DNA of 64,000 bases from an uncultured Chromatiaceae bacterium (lineage in GTDB: Bacteria; Pseudomonadota; Gammaproteobacteria; Enterobacterales; Alteromonadaceae): the NCBI GenBank assembly GCA_946482325.1, contig CAMLRA010000006.1:5565-69564 (forward strand). Direction: 5' to 3'. The notes under the pieces were generated by a model, which saw only the letters and a list, made by a program, of their open reading frames with translations, had not been told where the DNA came from and ran no database searches. A program made the translations under genes and the position numbers. Below, piece after piece: positions 27,892 to 36,470 of this stretch (its first letter is position 1; the number at the start of each line of letters is the position of its first letter).

Positions 27892-27907
27892 GTGGAAACG
27901 ATTGCTT
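27892..27907. promoter_or_regulatory. Second GalR-type operator candidate
   Basis: GTGGAAACGATTGCTT resembles the E. coli gal operator consensus GTGKAANCGNTTMCAC, with a strong left half and a weaker right half. It lies about 75 bp upstream of the promoter-spanning site (centre to centre), a distance compatible with looping between two repressor dimers. It was read by eye. Confidence 0.45.
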
Positions 27908-27937
27908 TGAAGTGGGTGTTTGGAAAACGCGTAGGTA

Positions 27938-28083
27938 ACGGCAAGCGAAGCCCGCTGGGCGTCACACGCTGGCCACCACGTGGCGTACAATTTGTCGCCG
28001 TACGTTTGAAACCGTTGGACGTCACACGTTGGACGTCACACGTTGGACGTCACACGTTGGACATCAAATGCTGGGCATCGCCC
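27938..28083 (+). repeat. 14-bp tandem-repeat locus 1
   Basis: ACGGCAAGCG leads into 14-bp units of the form GNTGGNCGTCACAC. One unit is at 27954-27967, followed by a variant CTGGCCACCACGTGGCGTACA region (27969-27989). Three identical GTTGGACGTCACAC units sit at 28014-28055 and two decayed units run to 28083. The locus lies in the 27690-28122 gap between the operon promoter and the end of the LysR gene. Related loci occur at 30920, 33171 and 45963. Confidence 0.8.
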
Positions 28084-28122
28084 GTCAGCCAGCTATCTAT
28101 CTGTTTGAAAACGTCAGGTTTA

Positions 28123-28983
28123 TCAATCGCCGACAGCAGCAGTGACAAAATCAACAAAGGCCCGTAGCCGGCGCTGATGACGCAAATCCTGATGAAAACC
28201 GAGCCAAATCTGGCGGGGTGGCGGGGCCGTCGGGAGCGGCAGTTGTTGTAAACCGGCAATTTGCTGCGCCATCCGGACCGGTAACACCGCAAGGCCAAGC
28301 CCGGCGGTGCATAAGCGGGCCTGCGCTTCTCTGCTGTTACTTTGGAAGCAGATGCGTGCGCCGGGAAACTGCTGTTGCAGCCAGGTCACATCCGGTAAGT
28401 CACTGAAATAATTGTCCATGCTGATCAGCTGCAGTGCTTGCGGCGCATCGAGCCGGCGCAGGTCAAAATCCCGACTGGCATAAACGGCATAGTCGAGTTG
28501 CAGCAGCTTGCGCTGCGCGATATCCGGCTCAGCAAATGGCTGCAGCCGGAACACCAAATCCGCTTCGCGCCTGGCGAGGTTAAACAAACGCGAGTCGGTG
28601 ATAAGTTCCAGGCTAACTTGTGGGTGCAAGCGGAGAAAACCGGCGCAGTAGTCGGCCAGCACATAATGGCTGAACCAGTCAAAAGATGAGATCCGCAACG
28701 TACCGCTCAGCTGTGCTTCCTGGCCGGACAGTTGCCGTAGCGCCGTATCCGCAGCTTCGGCCATGCGCCTCGCGACCGGCAACAGCGCCTGACCTGTGTC
28801 CGTCAGCAGAAACCCGGCCGCTGTGCGCTGAAACAATTTTTGCCCCAGCCGTTGTTCCAGGCTCTGGATCCGCCGGCCTAAGGTCGGCTGGGTCAGGCCA
28901 CAAGCCCGCGCGGCCGCCGTTAAGGTGCCGGTGTCAGCCACTGCTAAAAACAACCGCAGATCATCCCAGTCCAGCTGATACAT
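28123..28983 (-). CDS. LysR-family transcriptional regulator
   Basis: A 286-residue LTTR. The N-terminal winged HTH is LRLFLAVADTGTLTAAARACGLTQPTLGRRI (split here around residues 9-40), followed by the linker helix and an effector domain that starts near GTLRISSFDW. Effector and targets are unknown. It is divergent from the quinone-oxidoreductase-like gene, the classic arrangement for an LTTR controlling its neighbour. I prefer the ATG at 28983 (MYQLDWDDL), because an in-frame ATG at 28998 almost abuts the 29000-29020 inverted repeat. Confidence 0.82.
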   Translation of the reverse strand: MYQLDWDDLRLFLAVADTGTLTAAARACGLTQPTLGRRIQSLEQRLGQKLFQRTAAGFLLTDTGQALLPVARRMAEAADTALRQLSGQEAQLSGTLRISSFDWFSHYVLADYCAGFLRLHPQVSLELITDSRLFNLARREADLVFRLQPFAEPDIAQRKLLQLDYAVYASRDFDLRRLDAPQALQLISMDNYFSDLPDVTWLQQQFPGARICFQSNSREAQARLCTAGLGLAVLPVRMAQQIAGLQQLPLPTAPPPRQIWLGFHQDLRHQRRLRAFVDFVTAAVGD

Positions 28984-28999
28984 AGTTCGTTCATTCATT

Positions 29000-29020
29000 T
29001 ATGCATGGATGATATGCATA
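29000..29020. promoter_or_regulatory. Inverted repeat TATGCAT-N7-ATGCATA between LysR and oxidoreductase genes
   Basis: Perfect 7-bp arms with a 7-bp spacer lie in the divergent intergenic region, close to the LysR gene start. The length and placement fit an LTTR autoregulatory site. Two related half-sites (TTTGCATGGC and TACTGCAT) follow at 29040-29061. Confidence 0.45.
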
Positions 29021-29133
29021 TTAGTTGATTTTCATTTTATTTTGCATGGCAAATACTGCATCTATTCCCAATCGGGAATTGCAGTACCACAGCCACCAGC
29101 ACAACTGACACCAGCACCAACGAGGACAACCAG

Positions 29134-30141
29134 ATGAACATGCCAGGCAGAATGCAAGCTTTACAAGTACTTAGCGCTAATGGACCTTTTGTTTTCACTG
29201 ACATGGCCGTGCCGCAACCTGCCGCAGGGCAGGTGCTGATTAAAGTGTTGGCCAGTGGTGTGAATCCGCTGGATTTAAAAATCCGCGCCGGAGCAGCAGC
29301 CCACGCGAAGCAACCATTGCCCGCAGTGTTGGGGCTGGATATGGCCGGGGAAGTGGTCGCGATCGGGCCTGACGTCAGCGGCTTTGAGCTGGCTGACCGC
29401 GTGTATGGCATGACCGGCGGTGTCGCTGGTGAGCAAGGTTCTTTAGCCGAATATCAGCGGGTGGACGCCCGCTTATTGGCCAAGGCGCCCGCCAATATCA
29501 GCCTGCGCCAGGCCGCCGCCATGCCTTTAGTGGTGATCACGGCATGGGAAGGCTTAGTCGACAGAGCCAAAGTCAATGCCGGGCAGAAAGTTTTAGTACA
29601 AGGCGGAGCCGGTGGGGTCGGCCATATTGTGGTGCAACTGGCAAAAGCCTTTGGTGCTGAAGTATTTGCCACCGCTGCCGCCAAAGATGCGGCTTATATT
29701 CGCTCGCTCGGTGCCGTGTTTATCGACTATCAAACCAGCACTGTGGCGCAAATGCTGGCCGAACACACCGACAATCAAGGCTTTGATATTATTTACAATA
29801 CTGTAGGCGGGACCAGCCTGGACCAGGCATTTTCGGCGGTAAAAGCCTATACCGGCCACGTCGTCAGCTGTTTAGGTTGGGGCAGCCACAGTCTGGCCCC
29901 TTTGTCGTTTAAAGCGGCAAGCTACTCCGGCGTTTTTACCTTGTTGCCCTTATTAACCGGCGAAGGGCGCCAGCATCATGGCGAGATCCTGACGCGGGCC
30001 AGTGCGCTGACCGAACAGGGCTTATTAACAGTCCGGCTGGACCCGCAGCAGTTTGATTTTAATCAGATAGAACAGGCTCATGACAAAGTCGCCACTGCGG
30101 CTAACAGTGGAAAAGTGGTGATCAGCATCAGTAACAATTAG
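29134..30141 (+). CDS. Zinc-independent MDR-family NADPH:quinone-oxidoreductase-like enzyme
   Basis: A 335-residue medium-chain dehydrogenase/reductase. The GroES-like N-terminal domain (GVNPLDLKIRAGA, LPAVLGLDMAGEVVAIG) is followed by a Rossmann domain with VLVQGGAGGVGHIVVQLAKA (about residues 150-169). The structural and catalytic zinc cysteines are lacking, which points to the quinone reductase/zeta-crystallin subgroup. It probably reduces quinones or enones with NADPH. GAGGA lies 8 nt before the ATG. It is divergent from the LysR gene and likely controlled by it. Confidence 0.85.
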   Translation: MNMPGRMQALQVLSANGPFVFTDMAVPQPAAGQVLIKVLASGVNPLDLKIRAGAAAHAKQPLPAVLGLDMAGEVVAIGPDVSGFELADRVYGMTGGVAGEQGSLAEYQRVDARLLAKAPANISLRQAAAMPLVVITAWEGLVDRAKVNAGQKVLVQGGAGGVGHIVVQLAKAFGAEVFATAAAKDAAYIRSLGAVFIDYQTSTVAQMLAEHTDNQGFDIIYNTVGGTSLDQAFSAVKAYTGHVVSCLGWGSHSLAPLSFKAASYSGVFTLLPLLTGEGRQHHGEILTRASALTEQGLLTVRLDPQQFDFNQIEQAHDKVATAANSGKVVISISNN

Positions 30142-30286
30142 GTCGTGCCAGAAGCCGGGGATGGGGTCGCCTTACGTATCTGCTTGTCCCCGGTTCAGCG
30201 AAATCGAAAAAATATAGTTTTGATCTCAACAGGAATGAGTTGCGTTTAGTCTGAGGATTTTTTGTGCAACCTCAAAGGAAACGACA

Positions 30287-30775
30287 ATGAAGCTCTCTGT
30301 CCTGTTCAAATCTGCCGTGTTCTCTGCAACTTTGTTAGTCGCTGGTGCTGTTCATGCAGGTAGTGCCAAATCTGATATCGTCGACACCGCTGTTGCCGCC
30401 GGTAGTTTTAATACGCTGGTGACGGCCGTCAAAGCCGCCGAGCTGGTCGACACGTTAAAAGGCGCAGGCCCATTTACTGTATTCGCGCCAAATGATGCGG
30501 CGTTTGCCAAAGTACCGGCCGACACCTTAAAAGGCCTGCTGGCTGACAAAGCCGCGCTGACCAAAGTGCTGACCTACCACGTGGTGCCAGGCAAAGTGAT
30601 GGCGGCAGACGTGGTGAAGTTGTCAACCGCCACCACGGTACAAGGCCAGGCGCTGAAGATTGAAGTCAAAGACGGCAAAGTGTTTGTCGACGGCGCGCAG
30701 GTGATCAGCACCGACATCGAAACTAGCAACGGCGTGATCCATGTGATCGACAGCGTAGTGCTGCCAAAAGGCTAA
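30287..30775 (+). CDS. Secreted fasciclin (FAS1) domain protein
   Basis: A 162-residue protein with a signal peptide (residues 1-24, ending AVHA) and one FAS1 domain. The conserved boxes are visible: [50 protein letters not shown] and a C-terminal [16 protein letters not shown]1 proteins act in adhesion or matrix contacts; the bacterial role is often unclear. AAGGAAACGACA precedes the ATG. A strong rho-independent terminator follows 27 bp after the stop, so the gene is monocistronic. Confidence 0.9.
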   Translation: MKLSVLFKSAVFSATLLVAGAVHAGSAKSDIVDTAVAAGSFNTLVTAVKAAELVDTLKGAGPFTVFAPNDAAFAKVPADTLKGLLADKAALTKVLTYHVVPGKVMAADVVKLSTATTVQGQALKIEVKDGKVFVDGAQVISTDIETSNGVIHVIDSVVLPKG

Positions 30776-30801
30776 CCGCCAGTTTTCTTCTAACACCATC
30801 T

Positions 30802-30840
30802 AAAAAGCCCGCCGGCAGCTTGGCTCCCGGCGGGCTTTTT
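30802..30840 (+). terminator. Rho-independent terminator after the fasciclin gene
   Basis: AAAAAGCCCGCCGG (30802-30815) pairs perfectly with CCGGCGGGCTTTTT (30827-30840), with an 11-nt loop and a T-tract at the end. This is a canonical, probably bidirectional terminator. Confidence 0.93.
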
Positions 30841-30919
30841 GTTTTGGAGAATCACTGCTGTGCTCACTCATCGCCCGGCGTGAATCCCCGCTAAAACAGC
30901 AGGTAGCAGTAAGTAAAGT

Positions 30920-30961
30920 GTTGGACATCACATGTTGGACCTCACAGGCGAGGCATCGTGT
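30920..30961 (+). repeat. 14-bp tandem-repeat locus 2
   Basis: Three 14-bp units, GTTGGACATCACAT, GTTGGACCTCACAG and a decayed third (30948-30961), are followed by GGCTTACATTTTG, which resembles the GGCGTACANTTT end seen at loci 1 and 4. The rest of the 30776-31247 gap (about 30962-31247) shows nothing else that I can name. Confidence 0.7.
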
Positions 30962-31247
30962 GGCTTACATTTTGAATTCTTGAAACATCCGTGAACATCC
31001 ACTTTGCGCAGATGAATTTCCAAGGGAAGGTGCGTTGGTGTCAAAGCCACTCAGAGCTATTCAGCGCCCTGGTTCAGTCAGGGGATTTCAGGATGCCGTC
31101 ACTATTGCGATAGTTGATGCGACCTGGTGCTCAGCACGCTGTTTTTGGCGGGGATTTGCTGCAGCGTCGCTAAATCTGTGTTATCCCTAATATTGTTTGA
31201 TTTTTCAGCCATGCCACATCAACCTGCTTGAACTCCGGGTGACTTGA

Positions 31248-33053
31248 ATGACCAATATCCTAAGCGGTAAAACAATCGACCTGATTCTCCTGAGTGCTCT
31301 GGGGATAACGTTGTTATCGGTATGGGGGCTTTATCAAGACAACATCTATCCTGCGTCTTTGTACGCAGACTGCATCTCAACTCTTTTGTTAGTTGGGGCT
31401 TTACTGGCAAGGAATAAGCTGTCGATTGATACCAGACTGGGGATTTTGATTTTTGCCGGTACTATGTCCGGCTTGGCTGCGGCGTTTTACAACCCGCTAT
31501 CCGCAGAAACTATGCTGGTGTTAATCATCTCCGTTGCATTGTCACTGATCAACTGGAACGGAACACGAGCCTTGGTTGCACCGTTGGTCATCTTGTCGGC
31601 GTTTAGTTTGATGACCCTCAGTGCTGTCACAGGTGTTTGGCATTTTCAGTCAAATCACGCCGTTCAACCGCATTCAGTCAGGCTTTGGCTCGTATCATTG
31701 CTTTGTCTGTGGCTTATCGTAGCTGTGTTGTGGCTGACCATCAGTGAGCTGAAAAAGCGTTTGTATGGTCACATCGATCAACTACAACAGATGAACAACA
31801 AGCTGTTTCAAAGTGCCTTTATGGATGCTGCGACCGGCTTGCCGAATCGGCAGTATTTTCAACAACAAGTTGAATCAGCAATGGCAAGCCGCGCTTCGTT
31901 CCGTGTTTTCAGCCTGAAAGTGAATGGCATGAGTCTGGTGAAAGCGTTACATGGGCAGCCTAAATATGAAGAAGGGCTGCGATTGATAGCGGCACAAATT
32001 CATAAGTACAGTGATGGCAACAGCTTTTTGGCCCGCGTCGATGCAGATCAATTTGCGCTGTTAGCAGACAAGCTCAATGAAGCAGACTATTTGCCAGCTT
32101 TAAATCAATTTCAGCAGGCTATGCGGCAAAATCCACAATTGAAACTGCTGGGGTGCAGCCATGCGATGGCCACAACCGTCTGGCCAGATGATTGTCATGA
32201 TTTTATTGGTCTGATGAAAAATCTGGAACTGACATTACATGACAGCGAGAAAGATAACGGAGAGTTGCGGTTTTTTTCAGCTGACCAGGTCCAGCACTTA
32301 AATGAATACAGCCAGTTGCGGGCAATTGTTCACCAAGCTCTTGATGAGAAGTTATTTTACCCGGTTTATCAAAGCAAAATCAGGTGCGATGACCGTGTGG
32401 TTGCAGGTTTTGAAGGATTGGCGCGCCTGCGGCACAAAGAAAATTTTGTCAGCCCGGCCCAATTTATTCCTTTATTGCACGAAGAAGGTTGGATGGAAAG
32501 TTTTGGCCAACGCATGCTCGAAGCCATCATTCAAGATATTCCGACATTGATCACTCACTATGGTACATCGATTAAAGTCTCAGCGAATGTTTCTCCCCCT
32601 TTGTTTTTATCTGTTGATTTTGTGCCTTTTGTAAAGAGTTGCCTGACACGCTACCACGTGCCACCGATGAATCTGGTCATTGAAATTACTGAAGATGTGT
32701 TTGCGACAGATATCAATCGGATCATTCAAAGTTGCCGGGAATTGCAGCAGCTAGGCGTGCACGTCTCCCTCGATGATTTTGGCACTGGCTTTTCATCGCT
32801 GAGTTATTTGCAGCTCATTGAGTTCGATGAAATTAAAATTGACCGTTCCTTTGTGCAGCACATTCTGTCCAGTGTCAAAGGGCAAGTGCTGCTGCAATCG
32901 ATGTGCGCATTGGTGAAGAATCTGGACTGTAAAGTGGTGATAGAAGGGATTGAAGAAATAGCCCAATTTGAAATGGTGCGACCATTGGCAGATGAAATCC
33001 AAGGCTTCTATTTCTCCAAACCGACGCCATTACAACAGCTGTTCAGCGCATAA
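31248..33053 (+). CDS. Membrane GGDEF-EAL protein with degenerate GGDEF (likely c-di-GMP phosphodiesterase)
   Basis: A 601-residue protein. Five or six hydrophobic helices span about residues 8-168, and a short linker helix leads to a GGDEF domain in which the motif is D-A-D-Q-F (265-269), so cyclase activity is unlikely. The EAL domain reads EGL (389-391) and keeps the Asn in VSANVSP, Glu in EITEDV, DDFGTG, the Lys in IKIDRS, Glu in IEGIEE and QGFYF. This fits an active phosphodiesterase with a sensory membrane domain. The base composition is visibly more A+T-rich than neighbouring genes. Tandem-repeat loci flank it on both sides, which may reflect insertion of the gene between repeats or repeat spread into gaps. 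Confidence 0.85.
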   Translation: MTNILSGKTIDLILLSALGITLLSVWGLYQDNIYPASLYADCISTLLLVGALLARNKLSIDTRLGILIFAGTMSGLAAAFYNPLSAETMLVLIISVALSLINWNGTRALVAPLVILSAFSLMTLSAVTGVWHFQSNHAVQPHSVRLWLVSLLCLWLIVAVLWLTISELKKRLYGHIDQLQQMNNKLFQSAFMDAATGLPNRQYFQQQVESAMASRASFRVFSLKVNGMSLVKALHGQPKYEEGLRLIAAQIHKYSDGNSFLARVDADQFALLADKLNEADYLPALNQFQQAMRQNPQLKLLGCSHAMATTVWPDDCHDFIGLMKNLELTLHDSEKDNGELRFFSADQVQHLNEYSQLRAIVHQALDEKLFYPVYQSKIRCDDRVVAGFEGLARLRHKENFVSPAQFIPLLHEEGWMESFGQRMLEAIIQDIPTLITHYGTSIKVSANVSPPLFLSVDFVPFVKSCLTRYHVPPMNLVIEITEDVFATDINRIIQSCRELQQLGVHVSLDDFGTGFSSLSYLQLIEFDEIKIDRSFVQHILSSVKGQVLLQSMCALVKNLDCKVVIEGIEEIAQFEMVRPLADEIQGFYFSKPTPLQQLFSA

Positions 33054-33170
33054 AGCCCTGAGGCAAGGTGCTTTCAAATGGGCACAGTTGCCGGGCTTGT
33101 GATGGAAATGAATGGCAGCTTGGTACCGCCGGTGTCCCACGCTGTAAAAACGTACATCCAAAGTGTAGCT

Positions 33171-33214
33171 ACGGCAAGCGCAGCCCGCTGTGCGTCACAC
33201 GTTGGGCGTCACAC
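33171..33214 (+). repeat. 14-bp tandem-repeat locus 3
   Basis: ACGGCAAGCG-CAGCCC leads into GCTGTGCGTCACAC (33187-33200) and GTTGGGCGTCACAC (33201-33214). The leader and first unit match locus 1 almost base for base over about 30 bp. It lies in the 33054-33399 gap, and the remaining bases of that gap include the probable leader of the next gene. Confidence 0.75.
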
Positions 33215-33399
33215 GTCTACAGGATTTCAGCCGCGCGCCCGGCTGAACACAAAGGATAGCGAAATTGATCATGCGCAATCATTCGACAATTTTTACGAGA
33301 AATGCCGGGAAATAAGCAGCGAATGGCTGCTTTATGCGCGAATTGCAGTTATCGTTATTCAGGTTTACCTTAGATGCATACACAAGGATTGGGTCCGTG

Positions 33400-34389
33400 A
33401 TGAACGCGTGCTGCTCTGGTTCAGCGAGTCCGGAAGATTGTGGCAAAGACTGCGCCGCAGATTGTGCTGCGCTGCAGGATAAGCACAACAGCTATCTGGC
33501 GATCAGTACCATTCTGAATAGTCTGGATGCCCTGGTTTATGTGTCGGATTTACAGACTTACGAACTAATCTATTTGAATGATTACGGCGCGAAGGCGTGG
33601 GGGCCAATCGCCGGCCGCAAGTGTTATCAGGTGCTGCAGGCCGGTCAGGATGCACCTTGTCAGTTCTGCACTAACCATCTGCTGACCGACGCCGCCGGAA
33701 AACCCGCCGGTGTGCATGTCTGGGAATTTCAAAACACCATCAATGGCCGTTGGTATCAGTGCCGCGATCAGGCCATTGTCTGGGTTGATGGCCGCCTGGT
33801 GCGGATTGAAATCGCCACCGATATCACTGAACGCAAAGCCATGGAGCAGCAACTGGCTGCGGCCAAAGCGCTGGCAGAAAAACAGGCCAGTACCGACGAA
33901 CTGACCCAGCTCTACAACCGCCGGGCGTTTTTTGCGTTAAGCCGCCACTTATTCCATCAAGCGCACCGCGCCGGTCAAACCCTTGCCGTGGTGATGTTCG
34001 ACCTGGACCACTTCAAAAGAATCAACGACCAATGGAATCACGCCGCCGGTGACGCCGTGCTGGTAAAAATCTCCGCTTTGGCCCGCAGCATCCTGCGCGG
34101 CTCCGACCTTCTGGCCCGCATCGGCGGCGAAGAATTCGCAATTTTGCTGCCAGATACCGACGAAGCCGCCGCCTTGCAGCTAGTCGAGCGGTTACGCGCC
34201 GGCTTCGAGCACGGCACCGCCAACGACGACATCCAATGCACCGCCAGTTTCGGCATCACCTACCTGTCAGCCTTCCCAGCGGAATTTGACCCGGAAACCT
34301 TATTAGGCACCTTATTACATCAGGCCGACGTGGCGATGATGCAGGCAAAGGCGACGGGGCGGAATCGGGTTTGTGTGTTTGGGCGGTGA
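33400..34389 (+). CDS. PAS-GGDEF diguanylate cyclase
   Basis: A 329-residue soluble protein. The N-terminal tail is rich in cysteine (NACCSGSASPEDCGKDCAAD), followed by a PAS domain with the motif CYQVLQAGQDAPCQFC (about 85-100) and DITERKAMEQQL at its end. A GGDEF domain follows with GGEEF at 242-246 and an intact inhibitory site RGSD (233-236). It is therefore likely an active, product-inhibited cyclase. The cysteine-rich tail and the C-x2-C in the PAS suggest metal or redox sensing, which is inference. The start may be the ATG at 33400 or the adjacent GTG at 33397, which has better spacing from AAGGA. Confidence 0.85.
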   Translation: MNACCSGSASPEDCGKDCAADCAALQDKHNSYLAISTILNSLDALVYVSDLQTYELIYLNDYGAKAWGPIAGRKCYQVLQAGQDAPCQFCTNHLLTDAAGKPAGVHVWEFQNTINGRWYQCRDQAIVWVDGRLVRIEIATDITERKAMEQQLAAAKALAEKQASTDELTQLYNRRAFFALSRHLFHQAHRAGQTLAVVMFDLDHFKRINDQWNHAAGDAVLVKISALARSILRGSDLLARIGGEEFAILLPDTDEAAALQLVERLRAGFEHGTANDDIQCTASFGITYLSAFPAEFDPETLLGTLLHQADVAMMQAKATGRNRVCVFGR

Positions 34390-34515
34390 GGAGACTTTTT
34401 TCTGATTTTTTGTTGATTAAATCCTTAAGTAACACAGTTTCGCTAGCGCATTTTTCTTGCGGATGGCTCGGGATGACGTTGATGGATAGCAGCAAACGGC
34501 ACGGACGATTACACA

Positions 34516-34580
34516 GCAGACACGCCGTGAATACATCCCTGTAGGCTCGTCAGCCGCTATCCCTGCGGCTGACGGTCTGC
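34516..34580. repeat. Palindromic intergenic element with 10-bp perfect hairpin
   Basis: Outer arms GCAGAC (34516) and GTCTGC (34575) enclose CGTCAGCCGC-TATCCCT-GCGGCTGACG (34548-34574). The left half contains CCGTGAATACATCCCTGTAG, a string I recall as recurring between genes in several gammaproteobacteria. The gap from 34390 to 34875 otherwise holds only A+T-rich sequence without a recognisable gene. Confidence 0.6.
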
Positions 34581-34875
34581 TTTAGTAATCGACCGACCGT
34601 TTTGAAGGGGCAGTTGAATCGTAACCTTGAGACATTAACTGAGGTTAGTTACGAACTTATTCTCACTTTGTATTTAATTTACAGGATTGAAGCCGTCAAG
34701 GTATTGAAATTAATGGATTTTTAAACTAAATTTCAGTCTATTGAAAAACTAAAAATAGTCGCTTCTACAAGAAATGAACGGTTTTTTGACGAAATTGATA
34801 GACCGCATATATGGTCTTCGTAATTGCTAACCCAAACCAAGCTAGCAATGTAAACAAATGTACGAGTGATTTTAT

Positions 34876-36090
34876 ATGCAACAAGAAAAAAAAGGTTGGA
34901 CTATTGAGACGTGGATACAGGTTGCAGGTTTAGTTGCTGCTGTTCTCGCTATATTGGTGACTGTGTTTTTCTCCCTTCGTTCAGAGAGAACTAAAGAGGT
35001 TTCAATCAGTCTACTGGCCAAACGCCCGCTGCTTTCCGTTGATTCCACCAACCCTCGAAATGGGTTGGAAGTAAAGCTAAAAGGATCGGTGGTTGCAGCG
35101 CCTTGGCTAGTCTCTATGCGGGTCGAAAACACTGGCGGACTTCCAATTGAGGAACGAGACATAGAGTCTCCATTGCGCCTTTTTTTCCAAGGCGGGAAGC
35201 CAATTAGTGCAGAAGTCCAAACGAGCAGTGACAAGTCCATTTCATTCAATACATCTTTCTCCGATGATTCTGTGATTATTTCGCATAAATTGTTAAATCC
35301 CGGAGACTGGATAGGTATTGACGTGTTATTCGAAGGAGAGCCGAAGTTACCGCCGACTGCATTAGCGCGCATCAGCGGAGTTAATGCCCCGCAACTTATC
35401 CTACCAAAGCTCACAGATAGCGAAAAAATAAGGTTCAATCTGCTTAGTTTGCCGATTCCGTTTATCTACGGAGCTCTAGTCTTGTCCTCTCTCATGGCTG
35501 CGGGGTTGGGTATTGGTGGCGTTGTACTGGTGTACTCATCTCTAAAGACTCTGATTTTCCCCAAGGCAACAAGATTTGACCGTCTTGCTCGAGACGACAT
35601 TTCATTCGTAACTAGTGATATTCAACCTGTAACCACTAAAGGGAAAGTGCTATTTGCAGCAGTCGGGAGTAAACAAGGATATGAACTTATTGCCGATGAT
35701 TCTAAGCTTACCCAAGCTCTAAAAGAGGTTCCTGAAGGGCTATTATCCGCTCTCAGTTTCGATGTTGAGACCGCGGCTGAATTACTACGACAAGAACTAC
35801 GCGAAGGCCTCAAAATAGCAATCGCGGAGAGGCTCTTTTTGAGACTGCCTTCAGGTCGGGATAATCAAGCCATGGAACAAATGTTATCGCTTGAAGTTGG
35901 GAATATGAGCCCGGTAGAGATTGAGGAACGCGGAAGAGCGCTTTATAAGGGGTTCGGCACTGGGGTTGATAGTGGTTTTGAGGAAAAACGTGATTGGTCT
36001 GATATTTTCGCCGGTGTAATGTTGATACTTTTCGGAGCTGCATCGATGGTGGTTGTAGCGGGAGGTTGGCGCTTGATTACAGGACAGTAG
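34876..36090 (+). CDS. Unrecognised membrane protein with three predicted helices
   Basis: A 404-residue protein that I cannot assign to a family. One N-terminal helix (about 14-34) is followed by a beta-rich region (about 45-190, e.g. VSMRVENTGGLPIEERDIES, LNPGDWIGIDVLFEG) that looks like an extracytoplasmic Ig-like fold. A second helix lies at about 197-225, then a charged mostly helical cytosolic region (ETAAELLRQELREGLKIAIA), and a last helix near 380-400. Its A+T-richer composition and less biased codon use contrast with all neighbours. It is flanked on both sides by palindromic non-coding DNA, so horizontal acquisition is likely. The ATG at 34876 lacks a strong Shine-Dalgarno sequence. 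Confidence 0.6.
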   Translation: MQQEKKGWTIETWIQVAGLVAAVLAILVTVFFSLRSERTKEVSISLLAKRPLLSVDSTNPRNGLEVKLKGSVVAAPWLVSMRVENTGGLPIEERDIESPLRLFFQGGKPISAEVQTSSDKSISFNTSFSDDSVIISHKLLNPGDWIGIDVLFEGEPKLPPTALARISGVNAPQLILPKLTDSEKIRFNLLSLPIPFIYGALVLSSLMAAGLGIGGVVLVYSSLKTLIFPKATRFDRLARDDISFVTSDIQPVTTKGKVLFAAVGSKQGYELIADDSKLTQALKEVPEGLLSALSFDVETAAELLRQELREGLKIAIAERLFLRLPSGRDNQAMEQMLSLEVGNMSPVEIEERGRALYKGFGTGVDSGFEEKRDWSDIFAGVMLILFGAASMVVVAGGWRLITGQ

Positions 36091-36322
36091 CGGTTGTTGA
36101 GGTGTCTTTATGTGTACTAGCTCAGACTTGATCTGAAAGTTACCAGTTTGGCTCTACATTTGTACTGACATACTGAGCTTGACCACCTGATTTCAGGTTT
36201 TAAAACGAAATAAGTTCACGCAACTTGAATGTCTGCAAATAAGCAAAGCATAGATTCGCTTGTCTTTTCAGTCGTCGGACTTAACGCCCGTAATTCGCTC
36301 ATAGCTGCCACCCTCAAACCCT

Positions 36323-36418
36323 AACAAAGCCAGCATCGGCATCCACGGAGTGAGCGATCAAGAGTGAGCGCGGGAGGCGCGAACGGGCGAACGCAGTGGT
36401 GGCGGTGTTGGCTTTGCC
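36323..36418. repeat. Large imperfect inverted repeat (~96 bp)
   Basis: AACAAAGCCAGCATCGGC (from 36323) pairs with much of the reverse complement of the arm at 36396-36418 (GGCGGTGTTGGCTTTGCC at its end). The loop contains GAGTGAGCG twice (36348 and 36362) and the G+C-rich GCGCGGGAGGCGCG. There is no coding potential. It may be an end of a mobile element or a structured repeat. Confidence 0.5.
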
Positions 36419-36470
36419 ACTGTGTTGGTTGTTTGTGGTTTTCGCGGCGTATCAGAACGATGAATTTCGG

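Noticed and set aside
27892..28167. Open frame across tandem-repeat locus 1 and a similar one at 33068-33259, with matching GKRSP...VTRW peptides
   Set aside because: The peptide similarity comes from the shared DNA repeats; there is no ribosome site and no conserved protein character.
30152..30196. Terminator formed by CCGGGGA and TCCCCGG after the oxidoreductase gene
   Set aside because: The loop is 25 nt long and there is no T-tract, so it is not convincing as a terminator.
34872..35438. 188-codon antisense frame inside the unknown membrane protein gene
   Set aside because: The sense frame has signal-like and transmembrane structure over its whole length; the antisense frame has no start signal or domain.
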